Source: Arthrobacter sp. EPSL27
Lineage (GTDB): Bacteria > Actinomycetota > Actinomycetes > Actinomycetales > Micrococcaceae
Assembly (NCBI RefSeq): GCF_001512305.1
Contig: NZ_LNUT01000001.1
Coordinates: 199,245 to 263,244, forward strand
Direction of reading: 5' to 3'
DNA length: 64,000 nt
Position 1 is the first letter of the stretch. The number at the start of each line of letters is the position of its first letter. The notes below the pieces were generated by a model. The model ran no database searches. It saw only the letters and a list, made by a program, of their open reading frames with translations, and had not been told where the DNA came from. The translations under genes were made by a program, and so were the position numbers. Shown here piece after piece: positions 51,582 to 60,564 of the stretch.

Positions 51582-52271
51582 TCAGGGGGTTGCCCGGCGC
51601 AGGGTCAGGTACGAGCCCACAGCGAGCGCTGCGCAGAGGAGCGCCGTCCAGCCGCTGACGCTCAGTGGCGTCTGGGCCGCGAACCAGGCACCCACCTGCG
51701 GCCACCAGCCCTGCCAGCCAGCGAGTGCGATCAGGCCCACCAGCACTACCGCGATGATGCTCCAGGCCACCAGCATCCCCGTGGCCCGCCACCGCTTGTA
51801 CACGGTGGCAAACCAGAAACCGGTCATGTAGAGGGCCAGCATCACGAGGAAATTGAACAGGATTTGGACGGCGGCCGGGCTCTCAGCCGCCCACCCCAGG
51901 AAATAGAGCTGCCCGTTCTGGCCCCAGCCGTTGGTCGCCAGTTCCACACGGCCCAGCACAAAGTAGAGCAGGCTGATGCCCAGGGCCACGACGGCGAACA
52001 GCCCGGTGGTGCCGATGAAGAACGTGCGGCGGCTGACGCTCATGGCCTGCGAGAAGGGGAACGTGTAGGTCAGCGACTGGATGCCGAGCGCCAGGAAGTA
52101 CCAGACCACTGACTGCGCGGCTCCGGAAACGCGGGTGTCCGCATCGCTCGGAAGTATGAGCCAGATGGCATATGTCAGGGCAAAGCTGCCGGCGATGATC
52201 AGCGCCGGGATCCCCAGGAACGTCCACTTGTTGATCAGCTGCATGCGGGCGACACTCACGGCGCGGTTCAT
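51582..52271 (-). CDS. ABC transporter permease subunit
   Basis: A 229-residue membrane protein with about six hydrophobic segments (for example LGIPALIIAGSFALTYAIWL, LFAVVALGISLLYFVLG, WSIIAVVLVGLIALAGW). It overlaps the upstream ATPase gene by ATGA and is the last gene of the operon. The arrangement GntR-ATPase-permease is typical of YtrA-regulated transporters that often export antibiotics or peptides. The substrate is unknown. Confidence 0.85.
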   Translation of the reverse strand: MNRAVSVARMQLINKWTFLGIPALIIAGSFALTYAIWLILPSDADTRVSGAAQSVVWYFLALGIQSLTYTFPFSQAMSVSRRTFFIGTTGLFAVVALGISLLYFVLGRVELATNGWGQNGQLYFLGWAAESPAAVQILFNFLVMLALYMTGFWFATVYKRWRATGMLVAWSIIAVVLVGLIALAGWQGWWPQVGAWFAAQTPLSVSGWTALLCAALAVGSYLTLRRATP

Positions 52272-53215
52272 GGCGCCACCTCCAGTTCTGATGGCTCCGT
52301 TACTGTGCGGGGTTCGACGCCGGCTCGGCCGGCCGCCGCGGTCGTCTTCCGGACGACGAACTGCTGCAGGGACACCGGGGACAGTTCCAGTCCCAGATCC
52401 GCGGCCCGGGCACGGTCCGCGCTGCCGAGACGCGCCTCCATGGTCACGGACGCCAGCGATCCCAGCCGCTCCCGGTGCAGCACAGTCCGCCCGGCGGTGA
52501 ACGCGGCCACGTTTGTCTCCTCGCCGGTGACGGTGACGGCCGAGCCGCGGATGTTCTCGGCGTCGTCGTCCAGGATGATCCGCCCCTGGTCAATCAGGAG
52601 GACGTGTTCGAGCAGGTTGGCCACCTCGTCGATGAGGTGCGAGGAAAGGATGATGGTGCGCGGGTGGCGCGAGTAGTCCTCGACCAGCCGGTCATAGAAG
52701 ATCTGCCGGGCGAAGGCGTCGAGCCCCAGATATGGCTCATCGAAGAATGTCAGCTCGGCACGCGCCGCGAGTCCGATAACGACGCCGACGGCGGACAACT
52801 GCCCGCGGGAGAGCTTCTTGATGCGGCGCTTGAGCGGCAGGGCGAATTCCTCCACCAAACGGTCCGCGAAATCCTGGTCCCAGTTGGCGAAGAACAGGGA
52901 CGCCGACTTGAACGCCTGGGCGGGTGTGAAGTCCCCGGGGTACTTCTGCGATTCCCTGATGAAGCACATCCGCGACAGGACGGCGTCGTTTTCGTAGGGG
53001 TGCTGGCCGAAGACCCGGACGGTGCCCGACGTCTCCGGGTCCTGGGCGGTAAGAATGGACATCAGGGTTGTCTTGCCGGCGCCGTTCCGCCCCAGCAGGC
53101 CGTAGATCTTGCCTCCGTCGATGCGGAGGGTGACTCCGTCAACGGCCTTTGTGTCTTTGTAGCGTTTGGTGACGCCCGTCAGTTCGATGACCGGCGGCAA
53201 CGTTAGTGCATCCAC
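52268..53215 (-). CDS. ABC transporter ATP-binding protein
   Basis: A 315-residue ABC ATPase. Walker A is LLGRNGAGKTTLMSIL, the signature is LSRGQLSAVGVVIGLA and Walker B is LTFFDEPYLGLDAF (the Asp-Glu pair is present). The signature has Arg instead of the second Gly (LSRGQ), as in YtrB-like proteins. The C-terminal 90 residues (VTVTGEETNVAAF onward) form an extra domain. A GTG at 53215 with AAAGGAG upstream is preferred; it lies inside the end of the GntR gene. Confidence 0.9.
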   Translation of the reverse strand: MDALTLPPVIELTGVTKRYKDTKAVDGVTLRIDGGKIYGLLGRNGAGKTTLMSILTAQDPETSGTVRVFGQHPYENDAVLSRMCFIRESQKYPGDFTPAQAFKSASLFFANWDQDFADRLVEEFALPLKRRIKKLSRGQLSAVGVVIGLAARAELTFFDEPYLGLDAFARQIFYDRLVEDYSRHPRTIILSSHLIDEVANLLEHVLLIDQGRIILDDDAENIRGSAVTVTGEETNVAAFTAGRTVLHRERLGSLASVTMEARLGSADRARAADLGLELSPVSLQQFVVRKTTAAAGRAGVEPRTVTEPSELEVAP

Positions 53216-53658
53216 CGTCCCGCGCTCCTTTCCGTTAGTACGGGATCTGAGTTACTGCGGTTGATCATGTCGGCCAGCGCGTCGGCGCTGATGCCGAGCC
53301 TGCGCGCTTCCCGGGTGAGCGGCTGGACGAAGTCGTGGAAGAACTCTTCCCGCCGCCGTTCCAGCAACCGGGTCCGTGCTCCTGTGGCCACGAACATGCC
53401 GATCCCCCTTTTCTTGTAAAGAATTCCCTCGTCGACGAGTTTGTTGATCCCCTTGGCCGCAGTGGCGGGGTTGATCCGGTAGAACGCGGCGAATTCGTTG
53501 GTGGACGGCGCCTGGGCCTCTTCCGCCAGGGCGCCGGCCACGATGTCACCCTCAATCAGCTCTGCGATCTGAAGAAAAATCGGACGGGAGTCGTCAAGCA
53601 CCGCGGGCCGCCCTTTCGTGGATGGCCGGGCAACCCGGCCTGTTGGTTCATTACTCAT
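53203..53658 (-). CDS. GntR family regulator, YtrA type
   Basis: A 151-residue regulator with a short helix-rich tail instead of a ligand domain. The winged helix is RPIFLQIAELIEGDIVAGAL, then APSTNEFAAFYRINPATAAK and GILYKKRGIGMFVATGAR. YtrA regulators usually repress their own operon with an adjacent ABC transporter and respond to cell-wall-active compounds. It overlaps the ATPase gene by 13 bases, so it is the first gene of the three-gene operon. Confidence 0.9.
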   Translation of the reverse strand: MSNEPTGRVARPSTKGRPAVLDDSRPIFLQIAELIEGDIVAGALAEEAQAPSTNEFAAFYRINPATAAKGINKLVDEGILYKKRGIGMFVATGARTRLLERRREEFFHDFVQPLTREARRLGISADALADMINRSNSDPVLTERSAGRWMH

Positions 53659-53805
53659 GTAGCTAACCACATAAGCCAGCTGTCCGCAAGGATCCGGACC
53701 CCAGACCCAGCGCCGCAATCCGACGCCGAAAAACGCCGTCCCGGCCGGAAGCGTAGAGTGGAACGAGACGCCTGATTCTGGACGCCAAGTGCTGAGGGAG
53801 AAATC

Positions 53806-54423
53806 GTGACGATTGACTGGGACGAGAAGAAGACGCTGCTGCAGGAACCGAACATCGCCGCCGTAACGCAGCTTTGCGACGAACTGATGGAAAAGAAGCC
53901 GGGGTCGGTTGTTCCGTACATCGATCCCGTCCATGACGAGGACGAATGCCGGATCGTCAGCCTGCACATCGCCCCGGGCAAGGGCTGCGAGTCGGGCTTT
54001 GTCTCCCACTTCAACGAGGACGAGACTGCCCGCCGTGCCACCTCAATCTACGAGGCGGTGGAGCTGGACCCCCGCTACGTGATGCCGTGGAACGCCTACC
54101 CCTGGGTCCGCGACGCCGATCTTCCCTCCGCCCTGAACGTGCAGGAAAAGACCGACGGCCTGCGGCCCTTCCGCCAGTTCCTCAAGATCAACAAGCGGGT
54201 GTCCGCCATCATCGCCCACGGCGCCGACGCCCACTCCTTCCTCACGCTCTTCGAGAAGACGTACCACTCCTCCCTGAAGAACCGCGGCGTGAAGATCTAC
54301 AAGGCCACCGCCCTGGGCGGCCGCGCTTTCGCCGTCTCCCCCGCCAAGCAGGAGGAACTCCTCGGCAAGAACGTCGAGGTCTACAAGGACGCCATGCAGC
54401 GGGCGGGCATCCAGCACCTCTGA
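53806..54423 (+). CDS. Uracil-DNA glycosylase-like protein
   Basis: A 205-residue protein that resembles the UDG superfamily. RIVSLHIAPGKGCESG may be the motif-I region, FNEDETARRA resembles the NDPTA-like turn, MPWNAYPWV resembles the W-N-x-P-W segment, and VSAIIAHGADAHSFL resembles a later strand. The uracil-specific Asp or Asn and the final H-P-S motif are not clear. A role in DNA repair is plausible. It starts at a GTG with GAGGGAGA upstream. Confidence 0.55.
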   Translation: MTIDWDEKKTLLQEPNIAAVTQLCDELMEKKPGSVVPYIDPVHDEDECRIVSLHIAPGKGCESGFVSHFNEDETARRATSIYEAVELDPRYVMPWNAYPWVRDADLPSALNVQEKTDGLRPFRQFLKINKRVSAIIAHGADAHSFLTLFEKTYHSSLKNRGVKIYKATALGGRAFAVSPAKQEELLGKNVEVYKDAMQRAGIQHL

Positions 54424-54590
54424 CCTGATGCACGCACGACGGCGGCTGCCAGGCCGCCATCGTGCTGTCCGGCCTGGAGCTACCCCGTAGGGTCCAACGG
54501 CCCTGCCCAAGCCCCGCTGTCCTTGGTGAGCTTGGAGCCGAGCCCGGACGTCCGCGTCCCCAGGCAGGCTCGCTCCCGAGAGGACCCGCG

Positions 54591-55334
54591 ATGGGACGGT
54601 TGGACGGCAAGGTGGCACTGGTCAGCGGCGGTGCGCGCGGCATCGGCGCCGCCATTGCGCGGCGGTTCCTCGAAGAAGGTGCCAACGTTGTCGCCGGGGA
54701 TGTACTGGACGACGACGGCCGTCAGCTGGCTGCCCGGCTCGGCGACGGAGTGCGCTACGTCCACCTCGACGTGACCAGGCCTGCGGACTGGGATGCGGCG
54801 GTGAGCGAGGCAGTCTCGGCTTTCGGCGGCCTCAGCATCCTGGTCAACAACGCCGGCATTGTGAACTTCGGCCGGATCGACGAGTTTCCGCACGAGGACT
54901 GGGCCCGGATCATCGATGTGAACCTCACCGGCGTCTTCAACGGCATCAAGGCGGCCGCGCCGGCGATGGCAAAGGCGGGCACCGCATCCATCATCAACGT
55001 CTCCTCGATCGCGGGCCTCCGCGGTTACGAGAACCTCTCCGGCTACACGGCGTCGAAATTCGGCGTCCGGGGCCTGACTAAGAGTGCCGCCCTGGACCTC
55101 GGCGGCTCCGGGATCCGGGTCAACTCGGTGCACCCCGGCGTCATCGAAACGCCTATGACCGCCGGCATGACCTTCGACACCGGACATGTCCCCCTGCACC
55201 GGACCGGACAGCCCACGGAGATCGCGGACCTGGCGGTGTACCTGGCAGCCGACGAATCCTCGTTTGTCACGGGCGCCGAGTTCGTAATTGACGGCGGCGA
55301 GACGGCCGGCTCCGTTGCCCCGCCCCCGGCCTGA
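54591..55334 (+). CDS. SDR family oxidoreductase
   Basis: A 247-residue classical SDR. TGxxxGxG appears as [19 protein letters not shown] as [11 protein letters not shown], Ser in [11 protein letters not shown], and Tyr/Lys in [19 protein letters not shown]. The [15 protein letters not shown] and [12 protein letters not shown] blocks complete the fold. It resembles steroid-type dehydrogenases, for example 3-alpha/beta or 20-beta hydroxysteroid enzymes, but the substrate is uncertain. It starts 17 bases before the lactate dehydrogenase gene region on the same strand, so the two may be co-transcribed. Confidence 0.92.
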   Translation: MGRLDGKVALVSGGARGIGAAIARRFLEEGANVVAGDVLDDDGRQLAARLGDGVRYVHLDVTRPADWDAAVSEAVSAFGGLSILVNNAGIVNFGRIDEFPHEDWARIIDVNLTGVFNGIKAAAPAMAKAGTASIINVSSIAGLRGYENLSGYTASKFGVRGLTKSAALDLGGSGIRVNSVHPGVIETPMTAGMTFDTGHVPLHRTGQPTEIADLAVYLAADESSFVTGAEFVIDGGETAGSVAPPPA

Positions 55335-55351
55335 CAAGAAAGCACAAGCCC

Positions 55352-56308
55352 ATGTCCCAGAATCCCGGCTCAAAACTGGCCATCGTCGGCGCCGGCAGCG
55401 TGGGCTCGTCCCTCGCCTACGCGGCCCTGATCCGCGGCTCCGCCAGCAGCGTCGCCCTCTTTGACGTCAACGCGGCCAAAGCCGAAGCGGAGGTTCTCGA
55501 CCTCGCGCACGGCACCCAGTTCTCGGCCGCGGCGGCCACTGTCACCGGCGGCGGGGACATCGCCGCGACGGAAGGGGCCGACGTCGTTGTCATCACCGCC
55601 GGGGCCAAACAGGCGCCGGGCCAGACGCGCCTGGACCTTGCCGGAACCAACGTCCGCATTCTCGAGCAGCTCATGCCGCAACTGCTCAAGCACGCACCGG
55701 ACGCCGTCTACGTGCTGGTGACCAACCCCTGCGACGTGCTGACCGTTGCCGCGCAGAAGATCTCCGGGCTGCCGCCGTCGCGGATTTTTTCCTCCGGCAC
55801 GGTGCTCGATACGTCGCGGCTGCGCTGGCTGCTGGCGCACAGGGCAGGAGTCTCCCTCGCCAGCGTGCACGCCAGCATGGTGGGCGAGCACGGCGACACC
55901 GAGTTCCCGGTCTGGTCCGGCGCCACGATCGGCCCGGTCCCCATCCGCAACTGGACGGTGGACGGCGAGCGCGTCTTCACGCCCGAATACCTCGCCGACA
56001 CCGCGCGGGAAGTGACGCAGGCGGCCTACAAGGTGATCGCCGGCAAAGGCGCCACGAATTATGCGATCGGCCTCTCCGGTGCCCGCATCGTGGAGGCGCT
56101 GCTGCGCGGTGAAAACGCGGTGCTGCCGGTTTCCACCGTGCTTGACGGACAGTACGGAATCACCGGCACAGCCCTGTCCCTCCCCAGCATCGTGGGCCAC
56201 GGCGGCGTCCGGGCAGTGCTGTACACCCCCATGGACGACGGCGAACTGGCCTCCCTGCACCACTCGGCGGAGACGCTGCGGCAGAGCCTTGCGACGCTGG
56301 GCATCTAG
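55352..56308 (+). CDS. ldh: L-lactate dehydrogenase
   Basis: A 318-residue NAD-dependent dehydrogenase that interconverts L-lactate and pyruvate. The fold motif is [17 protein letters not shown] and NAD specificity is indicated by Asp in [16 protein letters not shown]. The active-site His is in [16 protein letters not shown] and Arg is in [14 protein letters not shown]. Gln in the loop KQAPGQTR favours lactate over malate. It lies downstream of an SDR gene on the same strand. Confidence 0.94.
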   Translation: MSQNPGSKLAIVGAGSVGSSLAYAALIRGSASSVALFDVNAAKAEAEVLDLAHGTQFSAAAATVTGGGDIAATEGADVVVITAGAKQAPGQTRLDLAGTNVRILEQLMPQLLKHAPDAVYVLVTNPCDVLTVAAQKISGLPPSRIFSSGTVLDTSRLRWLLAHRAGVSLASVHASMVGEHGDTEFPVWSGATIGPVPIRNWTVDGERVFTPEYLADTAREVTQAAYKVIAGKGATNYAIGLSGARIVEALLRGENAVLPVSTVLDGQYGITGTALSLPSIVGHGGVRAVLYTPMDDGELASLHHSAETLRQSLATLGI

Positions 56309-56329
56309 AGGGGCTCGTGGCGCCTGCCG

Positions 56330-57193
56330 TTACGCGCTGATCTTGCTCAAGGCGCGCTGGACGTCGGAGGCGGTGGGCCGCCGGGCAGGGTCTGGCTCTG
56401 TCATGGAGTGGAGCAGCCGGGACCAGCGGCGCAGGACGGTGTCGGGCAGCCGCGGGGACCGGAGGGTGCGGGCTACCATGGATTCAAGAGCCGGGCCGGG
56501 GAATGCCTTGATCCCCGTCAGCATTTCGAAGATCACCAGTCCCAAGGCGTAGATGTCGCTGGAACTTGTCGTGTGGAGCCCGTGGACGGCTTCCGGGCTG
56601 AGGTAATGCGGCGTGCCGGAGGAAGCGGCGTTCGGCCGGTGCCACGAACTGGTGGCGATGCCGAAGTCGATAAGTTTCGCACTGCCGCGCGGTGAGGATT
56701 CCCCGGCCGGGCTGACGATGATGTTGGCGGGTTTGACGTCATTGTGGACGATGCCCCGGCGGTGGATGTGTGCCAACGCCGCGGTGACACCCTTCATCCA
56801 GTCGAGGCTGACCGCGCTGGTGGCCTTGCCCTCGTGGATGGCCCGGCGGAGGTCCGTCCCCGCCGCCAGCTCGGTGGCAAGGTAGTTCCGGCCTGAACCT
56901 GGTCCCCCGTCGGCGGGCATCCGCCCGCGGCCCTTCATTTTGGCCAGGTTGCCGTGGTTCAGCCATCCGCGCAGCTCGACCTCGCGGTCAAACGGCGACG
57001 ACGGCGCTCCTGTCTCGGACCGAAAGACCTTGACGGCAGCGGTGCCGCCTTTCGCCAGGTCTGTCGCCTGATAGACATCGGCCTCCGCCCCGCGCCCGAC
57101 CAGGGCGCCCATCACGTAGCGCCGGTCGATGATGCGGGCGTCGGAGGCAGCCCCGCACTCAAGTGTCAGATGCTGACGGATACCAGCTTTCAC
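56330..57193 (-). CDS. Soluble serine/threonine protein kinase
   Basis: A 287-residue kinase without a membrane segment. The Gly loop is VGRGAEADVYQATD, the Lys is in TAAVKVFRSE, the catalytic loop is HNDVKPANIIV (HND in place of HRD) and DFG is in LIDFGIATSSW. The activation segment ends SGTPHYLSPEAVHGL. It is short of the usual PASTA or NHL extension and appears cytoplasmic. The GTG start overlaps the upstream gene's stop (GTGA), so it is probably co-expressed with it. The substrates are not known. Confidence 0.93.
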   Translation of the reverse strand: MKAGIRQHLTLECGAASDARIIDRRYVMGALVGRGAEADVYQATDLAKGGTAAVKVFRSETGAPSSPFDREVELRGWLNHGNLAKMKGRGRMPADGGPGSGRNYLATELAAGTDLRRAIHEGKATSAVSLDWMKGVTAALAHIHRRGIVHNDVKPANIIVSPAGESSPRGSAKLIDFGIATSSWHRPNAASSGTPHYLSPEAVHGLHTTSSSDIYALGLVIFEMLTGIKAFPGPALESMVARTLRSPRLPDTVLRRWSRLLHSMTEPDPARRPTASDVQRALSKISA

Positions 57194-57654
57194 TGCAGGA
57201 TTTCGAGAATCTCTATCGACGTCAGGCCGGTCTCCAGGCTCAGGGCCTTTGTACCGACACCTGCCGAAGCGGCGCCCCGGACGGCGGAAGCGAAGGCGGA
57301 CTCAGCTGCATCCAGCTCCCACTGCAAAGATTCGAGTCGCGCCCCTGCTGCGCGAACCGCGGCCAAGGGGTCTCCCCGGAAATCTGCGTTCTGCCGGAAC
57401 CCGCAGGTGCAAACCCACTCGTCTTCTCCGGTGTGGAACTGGGTGAAGGGCAAGGAGGACACGGGAACAGGTGCGGAAACCATCGAAGTCCCGCAGTGCA
57501 CCGGCGCAAGGCTGCCGGCCGTGCCGCGAAGGCTCTCCCCGGTGCCAGCCCGGGGGGATTCGAGATAAGTGCCCATCTGGTTCTCGACCATGGAGCCCTG
57601 GGCGTGCAGCGCGCCGGAGGAACGGGACGTGGTGCGATCAACTACTGCTGTCAT
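57190..57654 (-). CDS. Unknown protein with a CxC motif, kinase partner gene
   Basis: A 154-residue protein that I do not recognise. The first 60 residues are Ser/Gly/Thr-rich and may be disordered. A possible zinc-type segment WVCTCGFRQNADF follows, then a helical C-terminal region (AAVRAAGARLESLQWELDAA, TGLTSIEILEIL). It overlaps the kinase gene by four bases. A plausible role is a substrate or regulator of the kinase, but there is no direct evidence. Confidence 0.6.
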   Translation of the reverse strand: MTAVVDRTTSRSSGALHAQGSMVENQMGTYLESPRAGTGESLRGTAGSLAPVHCGTSMVSAPVPVSSLPFTQFHTGEDEWVCTCGFRQNADFRGDPLAAVRAAGARLESLQWELDAAESAFASAVRGAASAGVGTKALSLETGLTSIEILEILQ

Positions 57655-57682
57655 TTCCGGCTCATCTCGCTAGTTAGGTTAG

Positions 57683-57704
57683 TACCTAGCTAGACTACCT
57701 AGCT
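57683..57704. repeat. Two TACCTAGCT repeats before the unknown/kinase genes
   Basis: TACCTAGCT occurs at 57683-57691 and 57696-57704, a 13-base period, with GTTAGGTT just upstream. The site lies across the MarR stop codon and the 40-base gap before the gene at 57654. It could be a binding site for the MarR-type repressor or part of the promoter of the kinase operon. Confidence 0.4.
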
Positions 57705-58234
57705 TTATGGAAATGTCCAGCACCTACCAGTTCCTGGGGCATGTCGATCTGGTCAACCGCGTCGCGCATGGACTGAAGGAACTCCGTGACCGCCTGGGCC
57801 TGCTCCGGCGTGAGTGACTCTGCCACCTCGATCATGCGCGCGTGCATGTTCCCAAGGGTATGGCGGACTTCCGCATCGGCGCCCGTCGTCGGCTTCAAGA
57901 TCACGGCCCGGCGGTCCGTCGGGTGCGGCTCGCGGGTGATGTGGCCGGACGACACGAGGCGGTCAACGAGCGCTGTCATGGACGCCGACGTCATGCCCAG
58001 CCTCGCCGCAAGTTCCTTGGGCTGGACGGCAGCTCCGGACCTTTCGGCCTCTAGGAGGAGCCGCAGGGCGAGCAGGTCCGACTCCCCCATTTCCATGGAT
58101 GAACGGGTCCGGCGCCTCATTGCAGACTCTGAGGCGCGGTACTCCCGAAGGGCATTGAGGACGCTGACCGCAGTGGCTCGGTGCTCCCGGGATGGTGGGT
58201 ACCAATAGCCCTCGCCAGCACCGTGCGCGTTCAT
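57695..58234 (-). CDS. MarR family transcriptional regulator
   Basis: A 179-residue MarR protein. The winged helix includes LALRLLLEAERSGAAVQPKEL, LAARLGMTSASMTALVDRLV and HITREPHPTDRRAVILKPT. The start at 58234 (MNAHGAGEGYWYPPS) is preferred because AAGGA lies at the right distance; an ATG two codons upstream sits too close. The upstream extension includes residues with no family match. It is followed by an unknown gene and a kinase gene on the same strand. The effector is unknown. Confidence 0.88.
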   Translation of the reverse strand: MNAHGAGEGYWYPPSREHRATAVSVLNALREYRASESAMRRRTRSSMEMGESDLLALRLLLEAERSGAAVQPKELAARLGMTSASMTALVDRLVSSGHITREPHPTDRRAVILKPTTGADAEVRHTLGNMHARMIEVAESLTPEQAQAVTEFLQSMRDAVDQIDMPQELVGAGHFHKAR

Positions 58235-58440
58235 CGCCATTTCCTTCGATCGTCTAGTAGCATGCCGTTCTAAGTAGAAAATGGTAGCACTATGCTCCGC
58301 CTCCCGCCGAAGAGGGTTTCTTCGCTGCTGCGGCTGCCCCCACACCCGGAACACAGCTCCGGCGGCAGGCGTTGACTACGGGTAGCCTTAGGAATTCTGG
58401 AAACTGCCCGGACCACAGTCACGCGGAAGGAGTGCGCCTG

Positions 58441-58962
58441 ATGCCCGCTGCCACTGCAGCCCGCCACGCCGCCCTGCTCCGCCACGCTTTCCTGCTGGCC
58501 GCAGTCCTTGCCGTCATCCTGGGATTCCTGGGGATGCATGTCCTTGCCAGCTCCCACGGGACGCATGCCTCCGCCGCGGCCGCCGTTGAAGGCAGCCACG
58601 CAGCCGAACACGGCACCCGCCCAGCCGGCCACCATCCGGCCCCGCCGGCGGACGCCCGCTCCGCCGAACACCACCAAGCAGACCACCCGGCAGAACATCC
58701 ATCAGCCGCCCCGGCCGCCGCGGCCGGGAGCGGAACCGCCGTGCCGCCGTCGTGCGACTGCCAGAACGGCTGCACGGAGCAGCCCGGCGCGCACGTCGAC
58801 TGCACCCCGTCGCAGGCTGGCGCTGCCCTCAGCGCCCCGCAGCCGGGGGCCACGCTGGTGACCGCCCGGCCTCACGCTGACGGGCATTCCGACCTCCTCC
58901 CCCGCTCCACGTATCTCCCGGGGACACCCACACCCGGGGACCTGTCCATCAGCCGGACGTAA
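58441..58962 (+). CDS. DUF6153-like membrane protein
   Basis: A 173-residue protein with one N-terminal membrane segment (LLAAVLAVILGFLGMHVLAS) and a His-rich linker (HGTHAS, HHPAPPADA, EHHQADHPAEH). A Cys cluster follows (CDCQNGC, HVDC), with a polar tail. The arrangement resembles DUF6153-like proteins that are often found next to copper-related or DUF305 proteins. The metal-rich linker suggests metal contact, but this is inference. AAGGAG precedes the ATG. Confidence 0.65.
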   Translation: MPAATAARHAALLRHAFLLAAVLAVILGFLGMHVLASSHGTHASAAAAVEGSHAAEHGTRPAGHHPAPPADARSAEHHQADHPAEHPSAAPAAAAGSGTAVPPSCDCQNGCTEQPGAHVDCTPSQAGAALSAPQPGATLVTARPHADGHSDLLPRSTYLPGTPTPGDLSISRT

Positions 58963-59073
58963 GACTGGACATGTGCCGTGAAGCCGCCGGCACATCGCCC
59001 GCTCCGGCGCCGGCCGCCGCACGGTGGCCCCTGTGCGCCATCCCCAGATTCCACCCAAAGGACGCGATTTTCC

Positions 59074-59679
59074 ATGAACAAAATCCTGACGATTTCCGCC
59101 ACCGCCGTGGCCGCCGCCATTGCCCTGGCAGGCTGCTCCGCCAGTGCAGACAGCAGCATGCCCGGCATGAACCACAGCACGGGCCAGTCCATGCCCGGCA
59201 CCAGCGCCGCCCCTGCGGCGGCGGACCACAACGGCTCGGACACGATGTTTGCCCAGGGCATGATTCCGCACCACGCCCAGGCCGTGGAGATGAGCGGCAT
59301 CATCCTCAAGAAGCAGGGCATCGATGCCCGGGTCACCGCGCTGGCGACGCAGATCAAAGAAGCCCAGGCGCCCGAGATCGAGAAGATGACCGGCTGGCTC
59401 ACGGTCTGGAACGAAGCCACCCAGGCCCCCGGCGGCCACTCCATGAGCGGCATGATGAGCGGCGACGATCTCAGTAAACTCGACGCCGCCGAGGGCGCGG
59501 AGGCTGCAAAGCTGTTCCTGAGCCAGATGATTGCGCACCACGAGGGCGCCGTCGAGATGGCGAACTCCGAGGTCCGCTCCGGCAAGAACGCCGAGGCCAT
59601 CCAACTGGGCAAGGACATCGCGGCCTCCCAGACGGAAGAGATCCAGGCCATGAAGGACCTGCTCGCCGCCCTGCGGTAA
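59074..59679 (+). CDS. DUF305 lipoprotein
   Basis: A 201-residue lipoprotein with signal and lipobox (IALAGCS). Met/His-rich segments follow (SSMPGMNHSTGQSMPG). It has two HH-containing DUF305 halves: FAQGMIPHHAQAVEMSG and FLSQMIAHHEGAVEMAN. DUF305 proteins are ferritin-like helical bundles found in copper and other metal stress loci. The Met/His-rich spacer would suit Cu(I) binding. It lies 111 bases after the DUF6153-like gene on the same strand. Confidence 0.9.
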   Translation: MNKILTISATAVAAAIALAGCSASADSSMPGMNHSTGQSMPGTSAAPAAADHNGSDTMFAQGMIPHHAQAVEMSGIILKKQGIDARVTALATQIKEAQAPEIEKMTGWLTVWNEATQAPGGHSMSGMMSGDDLSKLDAAEGAEAAKLFLSQMIAHHEGAVEMANSEVRSGKNAEAIQLGKDIAASQTEEIQAMKDLLAALR

Positions 59680-59750
59680 GCGGAGATCACGGCCCGCTGT
59701 GACGGCGGCCTCCGCACTAGGCGTACTGGGCCATCAGGCCGCCGTCACAG

Positions 59751-59788
59751 TTGACACCCGGTGTGACCTCTGCCATATTTCAAATATG
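59751..59788 (+). promoter_or_regulatory. Leaderless GntR promoter with palindromic operator
   Basis: A perfect -35 (TTGACA, 59751-59756) is separated by 17 bases from CATATT (59774-59779, -10). The perfect palindrome CATATTTCAAATATG (59774-59788) covers the -10 and the ATG of the regulator (59786-59788). Transcription would start at or within a base or two of the ATG, giving a leaderless mRNA. Repressor binding to the palindrome would block RNA polymerase directly. Confidence 0.75.
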
Positions 59789-60493
59789 AACCTGTCAGAC
59801 AGCCGGACAGCAGGACAGCCTCTCGCCCGCCTTAGCGCGGCCGAAGCGGTCTTCAGTGTCCTCCGCTCCGAAATCGAATCCGGCAAGCTCGCTGTCGGGG
59901 CCAAGCTGAACTCCGAGGCCACTCTCGCCCAGCAGTACGGAGTGAGCCGCTCTGTGGTCCGCGAGGCCTTGCGTTCCTGCACCGCATTGGGGCTGACCGT
60001 CACCAGGACCGGGCGGGGCACGTTCGTTGTCTCCGACCACGTGGCCAAGGACCTGGTCCTTGGCCAATACTCGGCCCGCGACCTCACCGAGGCGCGCCCC
60101 CATATCGAGGTTCCTGCCGCCGCACTGGCGGCAGAACGCCGTTCGCCCGAGGAACTGGACACCATGCGGGACATTGTTGCCGCGATGTCCGCCGAGGACG
60201 ACCCCGAAGTGTGGGTAGGCCTGGACTCCAGCTTCCACGCGCTGATCGCCAGGGCCAGCCGCAACAAGGTCTTCGAAAATGTCGTCTCCGACATCCGGGA
60301 GGCCCTTGCCCACCAGTCCGAGACCCTGAATATGGTGACGGACCGGCGGCACGCGTCCAACGAGGAACACGGGCGCATCCTGGCCGCCATCGAGGCCGGC
60401 GACGCTGCAACGGCGGGCATCGCCATGAGCCAGCACCTGCATGCCGTGGGCGTTGCCCTCGATTCGATTTTCCACGCCACTGAAGGCGCTTGA
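59786..60493 (+). CDS. GntR family regulator of the asparagine/aspartate operon
   Basis: A 235-residue FadR-type regulator. The N-terminal winged helix covers about residues 15-85 (AEAVFSVLRSEIESGKLAVG, ATLAQQYGVSRSVVREALRS, GLTVTRTGRGTFVVS). An FCD ligand domain follows (DSSFHALIARASRNKVFENV, ASNEEHGRILAAIEAGDAA). Its start codon lies within an operator palindrome. The next genes encode asparaginase, aspartase and an amino-acid permease, so the ligand may be asparagine, aspartate or a product. Confidence 0.92.
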   Translation: MNLSDSRTAGQPLARLSAAEAVFSVLRSEIESGKLAVGAKLNSEATLAQQYGVSRSVVREALRSCTALGLTVTRTGRGTFVVSDHVAKDLVLGQYSARDLTEARPHIEVPAAALAAERRSPEELDTMRDIVAAMSAEDDPEVWVGLDSSFHALIARASRNKVFENVVSDIREALAHQSETLNMVTDRRHASNEEHGRILAAIEAGDAATAGIAMSQHLHAVGVALDSIFHATEGA

Positions 60494-60564
60494 ATCCGGC
60501 ACCGTGAAGTGCGGATTCAGCAAGGCTTGACCCGCGACAACCAACCCCACCGTCAAAGGACGCA

